From the NCBI GenBank assembly GCA_002315285.1, contig DCGR01000018.1, positions 699 through 30,483 of the forward strand: 29,785 nt of DNA, in the 5' to 3' direction. Of the stretch, positions 1-7,309 are shown one piece after another. The notes beneath the pieces are model-generated. The model ran no database searches and was not told the DNA's origin. It saw only the letters and a list, made by a program, of their open reading frames with translations. The DNA comes from Bacteroides sp. UBA1773 (GTDB lineage: Bacteria; Bacteroidota; Bacteroidia; Bacteroidales; Bacteroidaceae). A program made the translations under genes and the position numbers. Each line of letters starts with the position of its first letter. The stretch's first letter is position 1.

Positions 1-324
1 ATGGGCGATAATGGTGTGCGCATACTCAAGGAAGAGACTGTGAAATCTGTCTTGGCCAAATCCACTCGTCCCAAAGAACTCGGAGGTTATTCTCTCGGCC
101 TGTATGCACCCTACGATGATACTGAAGACCAATGGGTAGGACATGGCGGTGCTTGGGGCACCAACTGTAGTGTCAATTGGCAGAAGAAGGAGCTACGCCT
201 CTGGGTGGTGCAGGTTGTGGGCAAGCAGCCATGGAACGAAGCATGGAACAAGGCTGCTGAGAAATTCTTCTCTCGTACCATCGACAATTCAAATGCAAAC
301 GCCTATACTGGCCGAACAAAATGA
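1..324 (+). CDS. Beta-lactamase family serine hydrolase, C-terminal fragment (5' end outside window)
   Basis: The window opens inside a gene. The visible 107 residues match the C-terminal part of class C beta-lactamase/penicillin-binding-protein-like serine hydrolases. The key sign is the GHGGAWGT stretch at about residues 48-55, which sits where the third active-site motif (KTG or HxG) lies in this family, followed by a typical beta-strand pair ending RLWVVQVVG. The catalytic Ser-x-x-Lys and Tyr motifs would lie upstream and cannot be seen. The ATG at position 1 is therefore unlikely to be the real start. Family members are usually 350-500 residues and are often exported esterases, peptidases or cell-wall enzymes rather than true antibiotic resistance enzymes, so no substrate is claimed. 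Confidence 0.75.
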   Translation: MGDNGVRILKEETVKSVLAKSTRPKELGGYSLGLYAPYDDTEDQWVGHGGAWGTNCSVNWQKKELRLWVVQVVGKQPWNEAWNKAAEKFFSRTIDNSNANAYTGRTK

Positions 325-657
325 GAGACAGTTACTGAAAGGCTGTTTTGAAACCATTCAATGGTTTTCTTATGCATACATGAATAGGGTGTTAAGTTAG
401 GCATTTCCGTTCTTTGAAATAACAGGATGACGATTTTCAGACTTTCTTTCAATACGTTAACTTAACACCCTATTGCTTGGTAATGACAAAGAAACAACTT
501 GGTCAATTTATGATTATACCCAATGTGACCAGCTTTGGTTGTCTTTTTGGCTCCTATGGATCGATTCGTCGGTCATGATGCCCGCATCACCTCCTTTTCA
601 TCAAACCTATCAACTTAAAAATCTGATCCAAATCTGAAGCAAGTTGTTATTTTACCA
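325..657. other. Gene-free stretch between convergent genes
   Basis: This 333-bp gap separates two convergent genes. It holds a short palindrome at 351-367 (AAACCATT, one base, AATGGTTT) and the 92-bp inverted-repeat element at 383-474. No open frame with protein-like composition was seen in it. The segment 475-657 shows nothing I recognise. Confidence 0.6.
383..474. repeat. 92-bp element with perfect 17-bp inverted ends (possible MITE)
   Basis: Positions 383-399 read AATAGGGTGTTAAGTTA and positions 458-474 are its exact reverse complement. The 58 bp between them have no coding potential. The ends can be read as TA-GGGTGTTAAGTTA on one side and TAACTTAACACCC-TA on the other, which would fit a miniature inverted-repeat element flanked by a TA target duplication. 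A 58-nt loop is too large for a normal intrinsic terminator. No transposase is nearby and copy number elsewhere in the genome is unknown, so the mobile-element reading is inference. Confidence 0.5.
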
Positions 658-2115
658 TTACTTGATGATGGTTCCGATGATTCTCCCTTCTTTTTTCACC
701 ATGTAGAAACCTGAAGGCAAGCTTCGCAGATCAGCATCTTGGCACGTCATGAGTTCTTGCTGATTAGAGTCGTAGATGGAGCCTTCGCTGATAAGTAATT
801 GATTCCCATTGTTTACTATAGGAATATCATCGTGGGCTGGTGAGTTCAGGGGTAGCGGCGAACTTTCCACGCCATAGCGATTGGCTGCAGTCACCACGTA
901 GTATCGTTCGATGTCGGTTGGCGTAAATGTGAAACTGTTGGTGTGGAGCGAGGAATAAAGCAGGTTCTTGCCATTGTTGATGTCCACTGGATATATGGAC
1001 GAACCATATATGTGGAATACGACATCGGTTTGTGTCGCTTGCCACGACAGTGTTATTTCTCCTGCATCGGTCTCACTGTAACGGCCTTGCTGCAATGGCA
1101 CCGGTTGGGGAGCATCGGGCAGTGGAGGAACCAGCGCTGGCCGTTGGTAGTATGACTTCCTCACTTCGCTGAACAGTCCTTTGATGTCTTTCATCAAGAA
1201 CTCATTGCGGAAATAGGCTTGTCCGCTCAGACCTATATGTCGGCAAAAATAGATTTGGCGGCTGATTTCATCGGCCGACCAATTGCCTTCTTTAGGCAAC
1301 ATGCAATAGATGCCTAATCCTGGCACAACAGGTTTGTTTCCACATCGTTCTTTCCAGTCGAGTGCAAAGGGATAGAAGTTGTTTCCACGTGCATACATCA
1401 TGGGGAACAAAACGTCCATGATGCCTTCTTGCATCCATGCACAAGCATCCTGATACACGGTTCCGTAGGCTTCCCAACCTTTTGAGGAATAGCGATATGT
1501 GCTTTTGTATTTCCCCAGTGGAGCACAACTTACCTTTACCCAAGGCTTCAATGCCTTCACCTCTTTATATATGGCTCGTACAATGTTTGTGATGTTGTCG
1601 CGGCGTTGTTGGGAGCCTGTTTTTGAACGCGTCTGCTGTGAATAACGGATGTAGTCGAGATGTATTCCATCCACATCATAGCGTTCTGTTATCTCATGGA
1701 CGATGCGAGCCAGGTATGTGGCTGTCGAAGTTTTTGCGGGATTCAGGAAACCTTTGGCCTTGGGAATGGTCACAATCCAAGCATGCAACTCGATTCCTCG
1801 TCGGTGGCATTCGTCGATGGCAAATTGCAACGCGTCATATCCCTTGCTGATGCCTTGGGTGAGTGGTTCGATGTTGGATGGATAAATCAATGTGCTACGA
1901 AGTCTGGTCTGAAACAATACAGTGTTGATGTTGGCAGATTTGAGGGAGTCAAGAATGGTGCACAACTCCGCTTTCTGCGCTGCAGCCCCTCGTGTACGAG
2001 GCCAATCCATACCTCCAAGAGTGGTGAGCCAAGTGGCTCTATATTCGTATTTTTGGGCCTGTATGTTGAATAGACATAGGACGCATAGTAGGAACGATAT
2101 GATTCGGCGTGTCAT
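658..2115 (-). CDS. Secreted glycoside-hydrolase-like protein, GHL10 (PF02638) family, with fibronectin-III-like domain and probable T9SS tail
   Basis: The 485-residue protein starts with a clear signal peptide (about residues 1-20, ending IQA-QK). Residues about 24-330 match the GHL10/DUF187 barrel family: an opening strand YRATWLTTLGGMDWP, the block NINTVLFQTRLRSTLIYPS, and DVDGIHLDYIRY with candidate acidic residues. A fibronectin-III-like region follows (about 345-425). The last 50 residues end LPSGFYMVKKEGRIIGTIIK, which resembles the type A C-terminal sorting domain used by the type IX secretion system. It probably acts on the cell surface or outside the cell on a glycan; the substrate is not known for this family. 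The gene is divergent from cstA, with an 87-bp shared upstream region. Its own -7 box is only a near match (TAATTTCG, 2146-2153). Confidence 0.8.
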   Translation of the reverse strand: MTRRIISFLLCVLCLFNIQAQKYEYRATWLTTLGGMDWPRTRGAAAQKAELCTILDSLKSANINTVLFQTRLRSTLIYPSNIEPLTQGISKGYDALQFAIDECHRRGIELHAWIVTIPKAKGFLNPAKTSTATYLARIVHEITERYDVDGIHLDYIRYSQQTRSKTGSQQRRDNITNIVRAIYKEVKALKPWVKVSCAPLGKYKSTYRYSSKGWEAYGTVYQDACAWMQEGIMDVLFPMMYARGNNFYPFALDWKERCGNKPVVPGLGIYCMLPKEGNWSADEISRQIYFCRHIGLSGQAYFRNEFLMKDIKGLFSEVRKSYYQRPALVPPLPDAPQPVPLQQGRYSETDAGEITLSWQATQTDVVFHIYGSSIYPVDINNGKNLLYSSLHTNSFTFTPTDIERYYVVTAANRYGVESSPLPLNSPAHDDIPIVNNGNQLLISEGSIYDSNQQELMTCQDADLRSLPSGFYMVKKEGRIIGTIIK

Positions 2116-2140
2116 GACGTTGTTTTTATTTCTTGAAAAT

Positions 2141-2174
2141 TTTGGCGAAATTACGAAAAAAAAGGATATTTTTG
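2141..2174 (+). promoter_or_regulatory. Predicted promoter of cstA
   Basis: TTTG at 2141-2144 and TATTTTTG at 2167-2174 match the Bacteroidota -33 and -7 elements (TTTG and TAnnTTTG). The 22-bp spacer is slightly longer than the usual 19-21. Transcription would begin near 2180, leaving a leader of about 20 bases before the ATG at 2203. Confidence 0.6.
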
Positions 2175-2202
2175 CACGGAATAACGATTATATTGCTCTC
2201 GT

Positions 2203-3684
2203 ATGATTACATTTTCAGTTGCGCTTCTTATGCTGGTATTGGGCTATGTGTTTTATGGTAGGTTCGTGAATTCGGTTTTTGCCCCCGATGGTGCACGACG
2301 TACGCCATCGGTTGCGTTGGCCGATGGTGTCGATTATATCGCAATGCCTACGTGGAAGGTGTTTTTGATCCAATTTCTCAACATTGCGGGTACGGGACCT
2401 ATCTTTGGTGCCATCCTTGGCATTTTGTTCGGTCCTGCTGCCTATTTGTGGATTGTTTTCGGCTGTATATTTGCAGGAGCCGTGCATGATTATTTCACGG
2501 GTATGATATCTCTCCGCACCAATGGATCCAGTATTCCTGAAATTGTTGGTGATAATCTGGGGGGAGGGGCTCGTTTGCTCATGCGCATCCTTTCACTCAT
2601 TTTGCTCATTCTTGTCGGGGCAGTGTTTGCACGGACTCCAGCTAATCTGATAGCGGGTCTGACCCCAACCGATGGATTCTGGGGAGGGTCCTTGTTTTGG
2701 CTGATTTCCATCATCGTGTATTATATTTTAGCAACCCTATTGCCTATCGACAAACTCATAGGCCGTATCTATCCACTATTTGGAGCCGCTTTACTGATTA
2801 TGGCCGTAGGTGTCTGTTGGGGTATTGTGACACAGGATGGTTCATTGCCAGAAATCACGGAGGCGTTTTCAAATCATTATCCAGCGGGGAAATTACCAAT
2901 CTTCCCTTGCTTGTGTGTTACCATAGCGTGCGGAGCTGTCAGTGGCTTTCATGCAACGCAAAGTCCTTTAATGGCCAGATGCCTGAACAATGAGAAGAAT
3001 GGTCGTTTTGTGTTTTATGGAGCCATGATAACCGAGGGCATTGTGGCTCTTATCTGGGCTGCAGGAGCTATCAAGTTCGCAGATGGTGTTTGTGCTGCTG
3101 GTGTCACGCCGTACGAGAAATTGTTGAATCTGATGACGGAGAATGGTGCCCATTCGGCCGATCCAGCCATCTTGGTCAATGCCGTATGTAGTACTTGGTT
3201 GGGCTCTGTCGGTGCAGTGTTGGCAGTGTTGGGTGTCGTGGCAGCACCCATTACAAGTGGTGATACAGCGTTTCGTAGCGCTCGGCTCATTGCATCCGAT
3301 TTCCTTCATGTCAAGCAGGGCAGCATTTCCAATCGTCTTCTTTTGGCGTTGCCATTGTTTGGCATTGCCACTTATTTGTTCTTTGTCGATTTCCAGATTT
3401 TGTGGCGATATTTTGCGTGGTTCAATCAGACCCTTGCTTGCGTGGCGCTTTGGGCTTTTACCGCCTGGGTAACTCGACGTGGCGCGACAAATGGAAAGAG
3501 GTATGATTGCCTTGTTACTCTTGTACCTGCACTTTGGATGACCCTTGTTTCTGTCACCTATATCTGTGTGGCTCCCGAAGGTTTTACGTTGTCCACAACG
3601 ATATCGTATGCTATTGGAACAGTTTGTACACTTGCTTTGCTTGTGTCGTTCATGATTTGGGAAAAACGTCTTTACAAGAAATGA
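2203..3684 (+). CDS. cstA: CstA family peptide/pyruvate transporter
   Basis: This 493-residue polytopic membrane protein is recognisable as CstA (carbon starvation protein A) by blocks such as PTWKVFLIQFLNIAGTGPIFGAI (about residues 50-72), the following GCIFAGAVHDYFTGMISLR, and SGFHATQSPLMARCL. CstA proteins are inner-membrane transporters for peptides or pyruvate during carbon limitation. At 493 residues it is the short form seen in Bacteroidota, against about 700 in E. coli, and lacks the long C-terminal region. The start at 2203 sits about 20 bases below a good promoter. The stop codon overlaps the start of the next small gene (ATGA at 3681-3684), so the two are probably translated together. 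Confidence 0.9.
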   Translation: MITFSVALLMLVLGYVFYGRFVNSVFAPDGARRTPSVALADGVDYIAMPTWKVFLIQFLNIAGTGPIFGAILGILFGPAAYLWIVFGCIFAGAVHDYFTGMISLRTNGSSIPEIVGDNLGGGARLLMRILSLILLILVGAVFARTPANLIAGLTPTDGFWGGSLFWLISIIVYYILATLLPIDKLIGRIYPLFGAALLIMAVGVCWGIVTQDGSLPEITEAFSNHYPAGKLPIFPCLCVTIACGAVSGFHATQSPLMARCLNNEKNGRFVFYGAMITEGIVALIWAAGAIKFADGVCAAGVTPYEKLLNLMTENGAHSADPAILVNAVCSTWLGSVGAVLAVLGVVAAPITSGDTAFRSARLIASDFLHVKQGSISNRLLLALPLFGIATYLFFVDFQILWRYFAWFNQTLACVALWAFTAWVTRRGATNGKRYDCLVTLVPALWMTLVSVTYICVAPEGFTLSTTISYAIGTVCTLALLVSFMIWEKRLYKK

Positions 3685-3917
3685 TTATGAATAGAAGGTT
3701 TCGTAAATCCACATGGCTTTGTATCGCTCTACTGGTGTATGTGACTGTCATGGCCGTTTGGTTCTTACCTACCAGTACTGCGACACTGACGGAGAAATGG
3801 CTTTCAGGCGCTGGAAGTTATGTGTTGGTGGGATTGTTGTGGGTGGTGATGCGTAAAAAGGAAAAATTGGCAGAAGAGCGTGAACGGCAGTTCGATAAAG
3901 ATCAGAAAGATATATGA
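3681..3917 (+). CDS. Small two-helix membrane protein coupled to cstA
   Basis: An ATG at 3681 overlaps the cstA stop codon (ATGA) and opens a 78-residue frame; a second in-frame ATG lies at 3687. The longer frame reaching back to 3507 lies inside cstA and is not used. Residues about 12-30 (TWLCIALLVYVTVMAVWFL) and 44-57 (GSYVLVGLLWVVM) are hydrophobic helices, and the tail is charged (RKKEKLAEERERQFDKDQKD). In E. coli cstA is followed by the small gene ybdD, but this protein does not resemble YbdD as I know it. The tight coupling suggests an accessory or stability subunit of the transporter, which is inference. No family is recognised. Confidence 0.75.
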   Translation: MIMNRRFRKSTWLCIALLVYVTVMAVWFLPTSTATLTEKWLSGAGSYVLVGLLWVVMRKKEKLAEERERQFDKDQKDI

Positions 3918-3996
3918 GCGGAGACAAGTGCGAACCCGTGAATGAATCCATCAAGCGATATGATTTGATAAATATTTGACATTTGATATCTTATGT

Positions 3997-4046
3997 GAAA
4001 TATAAAAGTAGGAGATAAACATTTCATGTGTGATTATCTCCTACTT
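3997..4046. terminator. Hairpin between convergent cstA operon and RNase G gene
   Basis: AAGTAGGAGATAA (4006-4018) and its exact reverse complement (4034-4046) form a 13-bp stem. The 15-nt loop can itself pair (ACAT/ATGT). On the minus strand it directly follows the RNase G stop codon and is followed by TTTTATATTT, a fair terminator tail. On the plus strand the tail is weaker (GTCTTTAC). It probably ends the minus-strand transcript and may also stop the cstA transcript. Confidence 0.7.
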
Positions 4047-4050
4047 GTCT

Positions 4051-5625
4051 TTACTTCATTTCGATTTCCTCTTTCATGTCGATTTCCTCGCCTTTTGCAT
4101 TGACAAATCTATATTGCAAAAAGGCCAGACTCTGATCGGGGATAATGCTGATTCCAAAACCATACCGCAATTGCCACTTTCGCTTAAGCGAAATAAAACC
4201 TTGGTTTACGTAAGCTGCGATGTATGGATGGATGTAGAGCTTGAATTTCTTCTGATGTAGCTTGTTGACCAGACAATCAATTTTGTTTTCAAGTGTGTCA
4301 GTAAACAGTATGCTGGGAGGAATGGAACCTTTTCCAAAACAGGTGGGGCAGTTTTCCTCTATCGCGACATCCAGGACCGGGCGTACACGCTGCCGTGTGA
4401 TTTGCATCAGCCCGAATTTACTCAAGGGGAGGATGTTGTGCTTTGCACGATCCTTTTGCATGTTTTCACACATGCGTTCATACAGTTTCTGACGATGTTC
4501 GGCTTCTGCCATATCAATGAAATCGACAACAATGATGCCACCCATATCGCGAAGGCGCAATTGGCGTGCCAGTTCGTCAGCAGCGCCCAAATTCACTTCC
4601 AAGGCGTTTTCCTCTTGACTGGTAAGTCCTCTGCTACGATTGCCAGAATTGACATCGACCACATGCAAGGCTTCAGTGTGTTCGATGATGAGATAAGCTC
4701 CACTTTTATAGCTGACGATTCGTCCGAACGAGGATTTGACCTGTTTTGTGATAGCAAAATTGTCGAAAATAGGAAGTTGACCTGTGTATAGCTTGACGAT
4801 GTGTGCTCGTTCAGGAGCGATCAATGTCACATAGTCTTTAACCTCATGAAAGATATTTTCGTCGTTGACATAAATATTTTCAAAGGAAGGATTAAAAAGG
4901 TCGCGTAGCATACCGACGGTACGACTTGTCTCTTCATAGACAAGTGTTGGCAACTTGGATGCTTGTTGTACCCGGGTAATACTATCTTCCCAATGTTTAA
5001 GCAAGACTTGCAGTTCGGAATTGAGTTCGGCCACTCGTTTTCCTTCGGCAACTGTGCGTACAATGACACCAAAGTTCCGCGGCTTGATGCTTTGTAACAA
5101 TTGCTTGAGGCGAGCACGTTCTTCGTTTGATTTGATTTTTGACGAAACGGACACCTTGTCGTTAAAGGGTATGAGCACAAGATACCGTCCGGCGAATGAC
5201 AATTCGCAGGTAAGTCGTGGCCCTTTGGTTGAGATAGGTTCCTTTACAATCTGCACCATCACTTCTTGTCCTTGTTGTAGGATGTTGCTGATGCTCCCTT
5301 CTTTGGGGACATCGGGCATGACAGAAGCTTTGGAGATAGAATAGAGTTTTTTCCTGTCGCTGGTAACTTGCTTTAGATATTTGGCATACGAATTGAATTG
5401 CGGCCCCAAGTCGAGAAAATGAAGAAATGCATCTTTTTCATAACCTACATCCACAAAGCATGCATTGAGGCCAGGCATTATTTTCCTTACCTTGCCCACG
5501 TACATGTTGCCCACATTGAAAGCCGCAGTACGGCCTTCTTTCTGGAGTTCTGCCAAGTTCTTGTCTTCAAGAAGAGCTATGGAGATCTCTTTGGGCTGAA
5601 CGTCAACTACTAATTCATTTGTCAC
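4051..5625 (-). CDS. rng: Ribonuclease G (RNase E/G family)
   Basis: RNase G is a metal-dependent endoribonuclease that matures rRNA and degrades mRNA. Taking the GTG at 5625 as start gives 524 residues beginning (M)TNELVVDVQPKEISIALLED, the usual beginning in Bacteroidota. An S1 RNA-binding domain covers about residues 36-125 (NVGNMYVGKVRKIMPGLNACFVDVG, interrupted here by no gap). The catalytic metal-binding aspartates are D324 (HVVDVNSG) and D368 (GGIIVVDFIDM). The zinc-link-like CPTC is at 426-429. The frame stays open upstream to a TTG at 5697, but that 24-codon extension is encoded by a terminator-like hairpin and lacks family similarity, so I rejected it. The gene lies downstream of HU and a 29-residue peptide gene on the same strand. 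Confidence 0.9.
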   Translation of the reverse strand: MTNELVVDVQPKEISIALLEDKNLAELQKEGRTAAFNVGNMYVGKVRKIMPGLNACFVDVGYEKDAFLHFLDLGPQFNSYAKYLKQVTSDRKKLYSISKASVMPDVPKEGSISNILQQGQEVMVQIVKEPISTKGPRLTCELSFAGRYLVLIPFNDKVSVSSKIKSNEERARLKQLLQSIKPRNFGVIVRTVAEGKRVAELNSELQVLLKHWEDSITRVQQASKLPTLVYEETSRTVGMLRDLFNPSFENIYVNDENIFHEVKDYVTLIAPERAHIVKLYTGQLPIFDNFAITKQVKSSFGRIVSYKSGAYLIIEHTEALHVVDVNSGNRSRGLTSQEENALEVNLGAADELARQLRLRDMGGIIVVDFIDMAEAEHRQKLYERMCENMQKDRAKHNILPLSKFGLMQITRQRVRPVLDVAIEENCPTCFGKGSIPPSILFTDTLENKIDCLVNKLHQKKFKLYIHPYIAAYVNQGFISLKRKWQLRYGFGISIIPDQSLAFLQYRFVNAKGEEIDMKEEIEMK

Positions 5626-5653
5626 TTTTTCGTTCCGAATTTGAGGGTTATTC

Positions 5654-5682
5654 AAAAAATCCCCTCTTTTGAAGGGAGGGGA
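5654..5682 (-). terminator. Intrinsic terminator or attenuator upstream of rng
   Basis: Read on the minus strand, TCCCCTC (5682-5676), a 9-nt loop and GAGGGGA (5666-5660) form a 7-bp GC-rich stem, followed by six T residues (5659-5654). It ends 29 bases before the rng start and begins 19 bases after the stop of the 29-residue gene. It could end the HU transcript or reduce read-through into rng. Confidence 0.7.
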
Positions 5683-5700
5683 TAAGTCGTAAGACAAAGC

Positions 5701-5790
5701 TTATTTGCTCTTATGTCTGTTCTTGCGCAGGCGTTTTTTACGCTTGTGCGTTGACATCTTATGTCTTTTATGCTTCTTTCCGTTAGGCAT
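5701..5790 (-). CDS. 29-residue basic AURKAIP1/COX24-like ribosomal peptide
   Basis: A 90-bp frame encodes a 29-residue, very basic peptide beginning MPNGKKHKRHKMSTHKRKKR and ending HKSK. More than half of its residues are Lys, Arg or His. The pattern KMxxHKxxKxxxRK resembles the AURKAIP1/COX24 domain (the C-terminal part of mitochondrial ribosomal protein mS38), and small Bacteroidota proteins of this type are annotated under that domain name. A role on the small ribosomal subunit is inferred from the family. It lies 34 bp below HU and 75 bp above rng on the same strand. It is easily missed because of its size, but the start, stop and composition are clear. Confidence 0.75.
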   Translation of the reverse strand: MPNGKKHKRHKMSTHKRKKRLRKNRHKSK

Positions 5791-5824
5791 GGTTGATAAA
5801 AATTATAGTTAATTACTCAGTTGT

Positions 5825-6100
5825 TTATTTCTGCAATGCTTCTGCAAATACTTTGGCTGGCTTAAAAGATGGAGCCTTGTGAGCAGGAATGATTACTGTC
5901 GTGTTCTTGGTGATGTTGCGGGCTGCTTTCTGGGCTCTTTTGCGTACAGCAAATGTTCCGAAGCCACGAAGATAGACATTTTCATCGGCTGTCAGTGAAT
6001 CCTTGATTTCAACCATCAGTTCCTCAATAACCGCCAATACAGCTTTCTTTTCCAAACCTGTTTTGTCAGCAATGTTGTTTACGAGATCTGCTTTTGTCAT
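5825..6100 (-). CDS. HU/IHF family DNA-binding protein
   Basis: This 91-residue protein has the full HU layout: an N-terminal helical dimerisation part (MTKADLVNNIADKTGLEKKA), the turn RGFGTFAVRKRA at about residues 45-56, and the DNA-binding beta arm with the conserved Asn-x-Thr and Ile-Pro (TTVIIPAHKAPSFKPAK). HU bends and packages DNA as a dimer in the nucleoid. Length and sequence are normal for the beta-type HU of Bacteroidota. A -7 box (TACATTTG) lies about 32 bases upstream of the start. Two further genes, the 29-residue peptide and rng, follow on the same strand. The mutY operon is divergent. Confidence 0.95.
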   Translation of the reverse strand: MTKADLVNNIADKTGLEKKAVLAVIEELMVEIKDSLTADENVYLRGFGTFAVRKRAQKAARNITKNTTVIIPAHKAPSFKPAKVFAEALQK

Positions 6101-6132
6101 TTTCTTATGTTTTTATTTCTTGTTTCGGATTG

Positions 6133-6140
6133 CAAATGTA
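6133..6140 (-). promoter_or_regulatory. Predicted -7 box of the HU gene
   Basis: On the minus strand this reads TACATTTG, an exact match to TAnnTTTG. The region 20 bp further upstream reads TTTTACTG, a weak -33. The predicted transcript begins about 25 bases before the HU start. Confidence 0.55.
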
Positions 6141-6190
6141 GGAATTTTATCTGTTTCAGTAAAATATATCAATGCTTTTTTTCGATTTTT

Positions 6191-6222
6191 TTTGGTTTTT
6201 CGTGTCCTGCGCGCTATTTTTG
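6191..6222 (+). promoter_or_regulatory. Predicted promoter of mutY-ssb-gldE
   Basis: TTTG at 6191-6194 and TATTTTTG at 6215-6222 are exact matches to the Bacteroidota -33 and -7 elements with a 20-bp spacer. The mutY ATG follows 19 bases below the -7 box. Confidence 0.7.
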
Positions 6223-6241
6223 CCTAAAATAACCTGATAAA

Positions 6242-7297
6242 ATGGAACGATTCACACATCGGATATTGAAATGGTATGATAGCAATGCACGCGATTTGCC
6301 TTGGCGTCGTACTTCCGACCCATATCTCATTTGGGTATCGGAAACCATCTTGCAACAGACTCGTGTGGCGCAAGGTGTTGGCTATTACCAGCGCTTTGTT
6401 GAAACTTTTCCGTCAGTCCAGAATCTGGCAGAGGCTGAGGAAGACGTTGTTTTGAAAGTATGGCAGGGACTGGGTTATTATAGTCGTGCCCGAAATATGC
6501 ATGTTGCTGCACGGCAGATTATGGAAAGGGGTGCGTTTCCTGATTCCTATGACGAACTGCTGCAATTGAAAGGAGTGGGAAGATATACGGCTGCGGCCAT
6601 TTGTGCTTTTGCGTTTCATTACCCTGTTGCTGTGGTTGATGGTAATGTGTATCGTGTTTTATCGCGTTTCTTTGGGGTGGATACACCTATTGATACTTCC
6701 AAAGGACAGAAAGTGTTTGTGGAACTGGCCGCTTCTTGCCTTGCTTCCAGCAATCCAGCGAAGTACAATTCTGCCATCATGGATTTTGGCGCTCTTTGCT
6801 GTACGCCTTCTGCGCCACATTGCGACAGTTGTCCACTTAATGATAGTTGTGTTGCCCTTGCGAGTCATGCCATAGACAAACTCCCGGTTAAAGGACATAA
6901 GGTAAAGGTTTCCCACCGATTCTTCAATTATTTTTTCGTAAGGTCTGGACCATACACCTTCTTAAATAGAAGAGTGGATGATGATGTCTGGAGAAACTTA
7001 TATGAATTTCCACTGATTGAGACTTCGATGAATCTTACGGAAGAAGAACTTGTCAGGACTCGCGCTTTTCATGCCATGTTCTCGACATTCCCGGAGTGTA
7101 CGTTGCGTTGTCGCAAACTTGATTTCCGTCATGTGCTCACGCATCGTGTCATACATGCTAATCTTTATGAAGTGGTTTTGCCTGACGACTGCGTGTCGTT
7201 CAACAGTTTTGAGCGAATAAAAATGGATGACTTGCATAAATTCCCTGTTTCTCGTTTGGTGAATCATTTTTTTTCCTTACTTTTGCCAAGTGATTAA
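6242..7297 (+). CDS. mutY: A/G-specific adenine DNA glycosylase
   Basis: MutY removes adenine mispaired with 8-oxoguanine in base excision repair. The 351-residue protein carries the expected elements: E34 in SETILQQT (the catalytic acid), the helix-hairpin-helix LKGVGRYTA at 109-117, and D133 in VDGN (the catalytic Asp). The iron-sulfur ligands C187, C194, C197 and C203 have the exact C-x6-C-x2-C-x5-C spacing. The C-terminal part (about 225-345) is the NUDIX-like 8-oxoG recognition domain. It is the first gene of a tight operon: ssb starts 12 bp after its stop. The start at 6242 sits below a strong promoter match. Confidence 0.95.
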   Translation: MERFTHRILKWYDSNARDLPWRRTSDPYLIWVSETILQQTRVAQGVGYYQRFVETFPSVQNLAEAEEDVVLKVWQGLGYYSRARNMHVAARQIMERGAFPDSYDELLQLKGVGRYTAAAICAFAFHYPVAVVDGNVYRVLSRFFGVDTPIDTSKGQKVFVELAASCLASSNPAKYNSAIMDFGALCCTPSAPHCDSCPLNDSCVALASHAIDKLPVKGHKVKVSHRFFNYFFVRSGPYTFLNRRVDDDVWRNLYEFPLIETSMNLTEEELVRTRAFHAMFSTFPECTLRCRKLDFRHVLTHRVIHANLYEVVLPDDCVSFNSFERIKMDDLHKFPVSRLVNHFFSLLLPSD

Positions 7298-7309
7298 TAC
7301 CTCAAAATT

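Noticed and set aside
351..367. Short palindrome AAACCATT/AATGGTTT after the beta-lactamase-like gene
   Set aside because: The stem is AT-rich with almost no loop and no T run follows, so it was not called a terminator.
5626..5697. 24-codon N-terminal extension of the RNase G frame from a TTG
   Set aside because: It encodes the terminator-like hairpin, uses a poor start codon and does not resemble family N-termini, which begin at the GTG at 5625.
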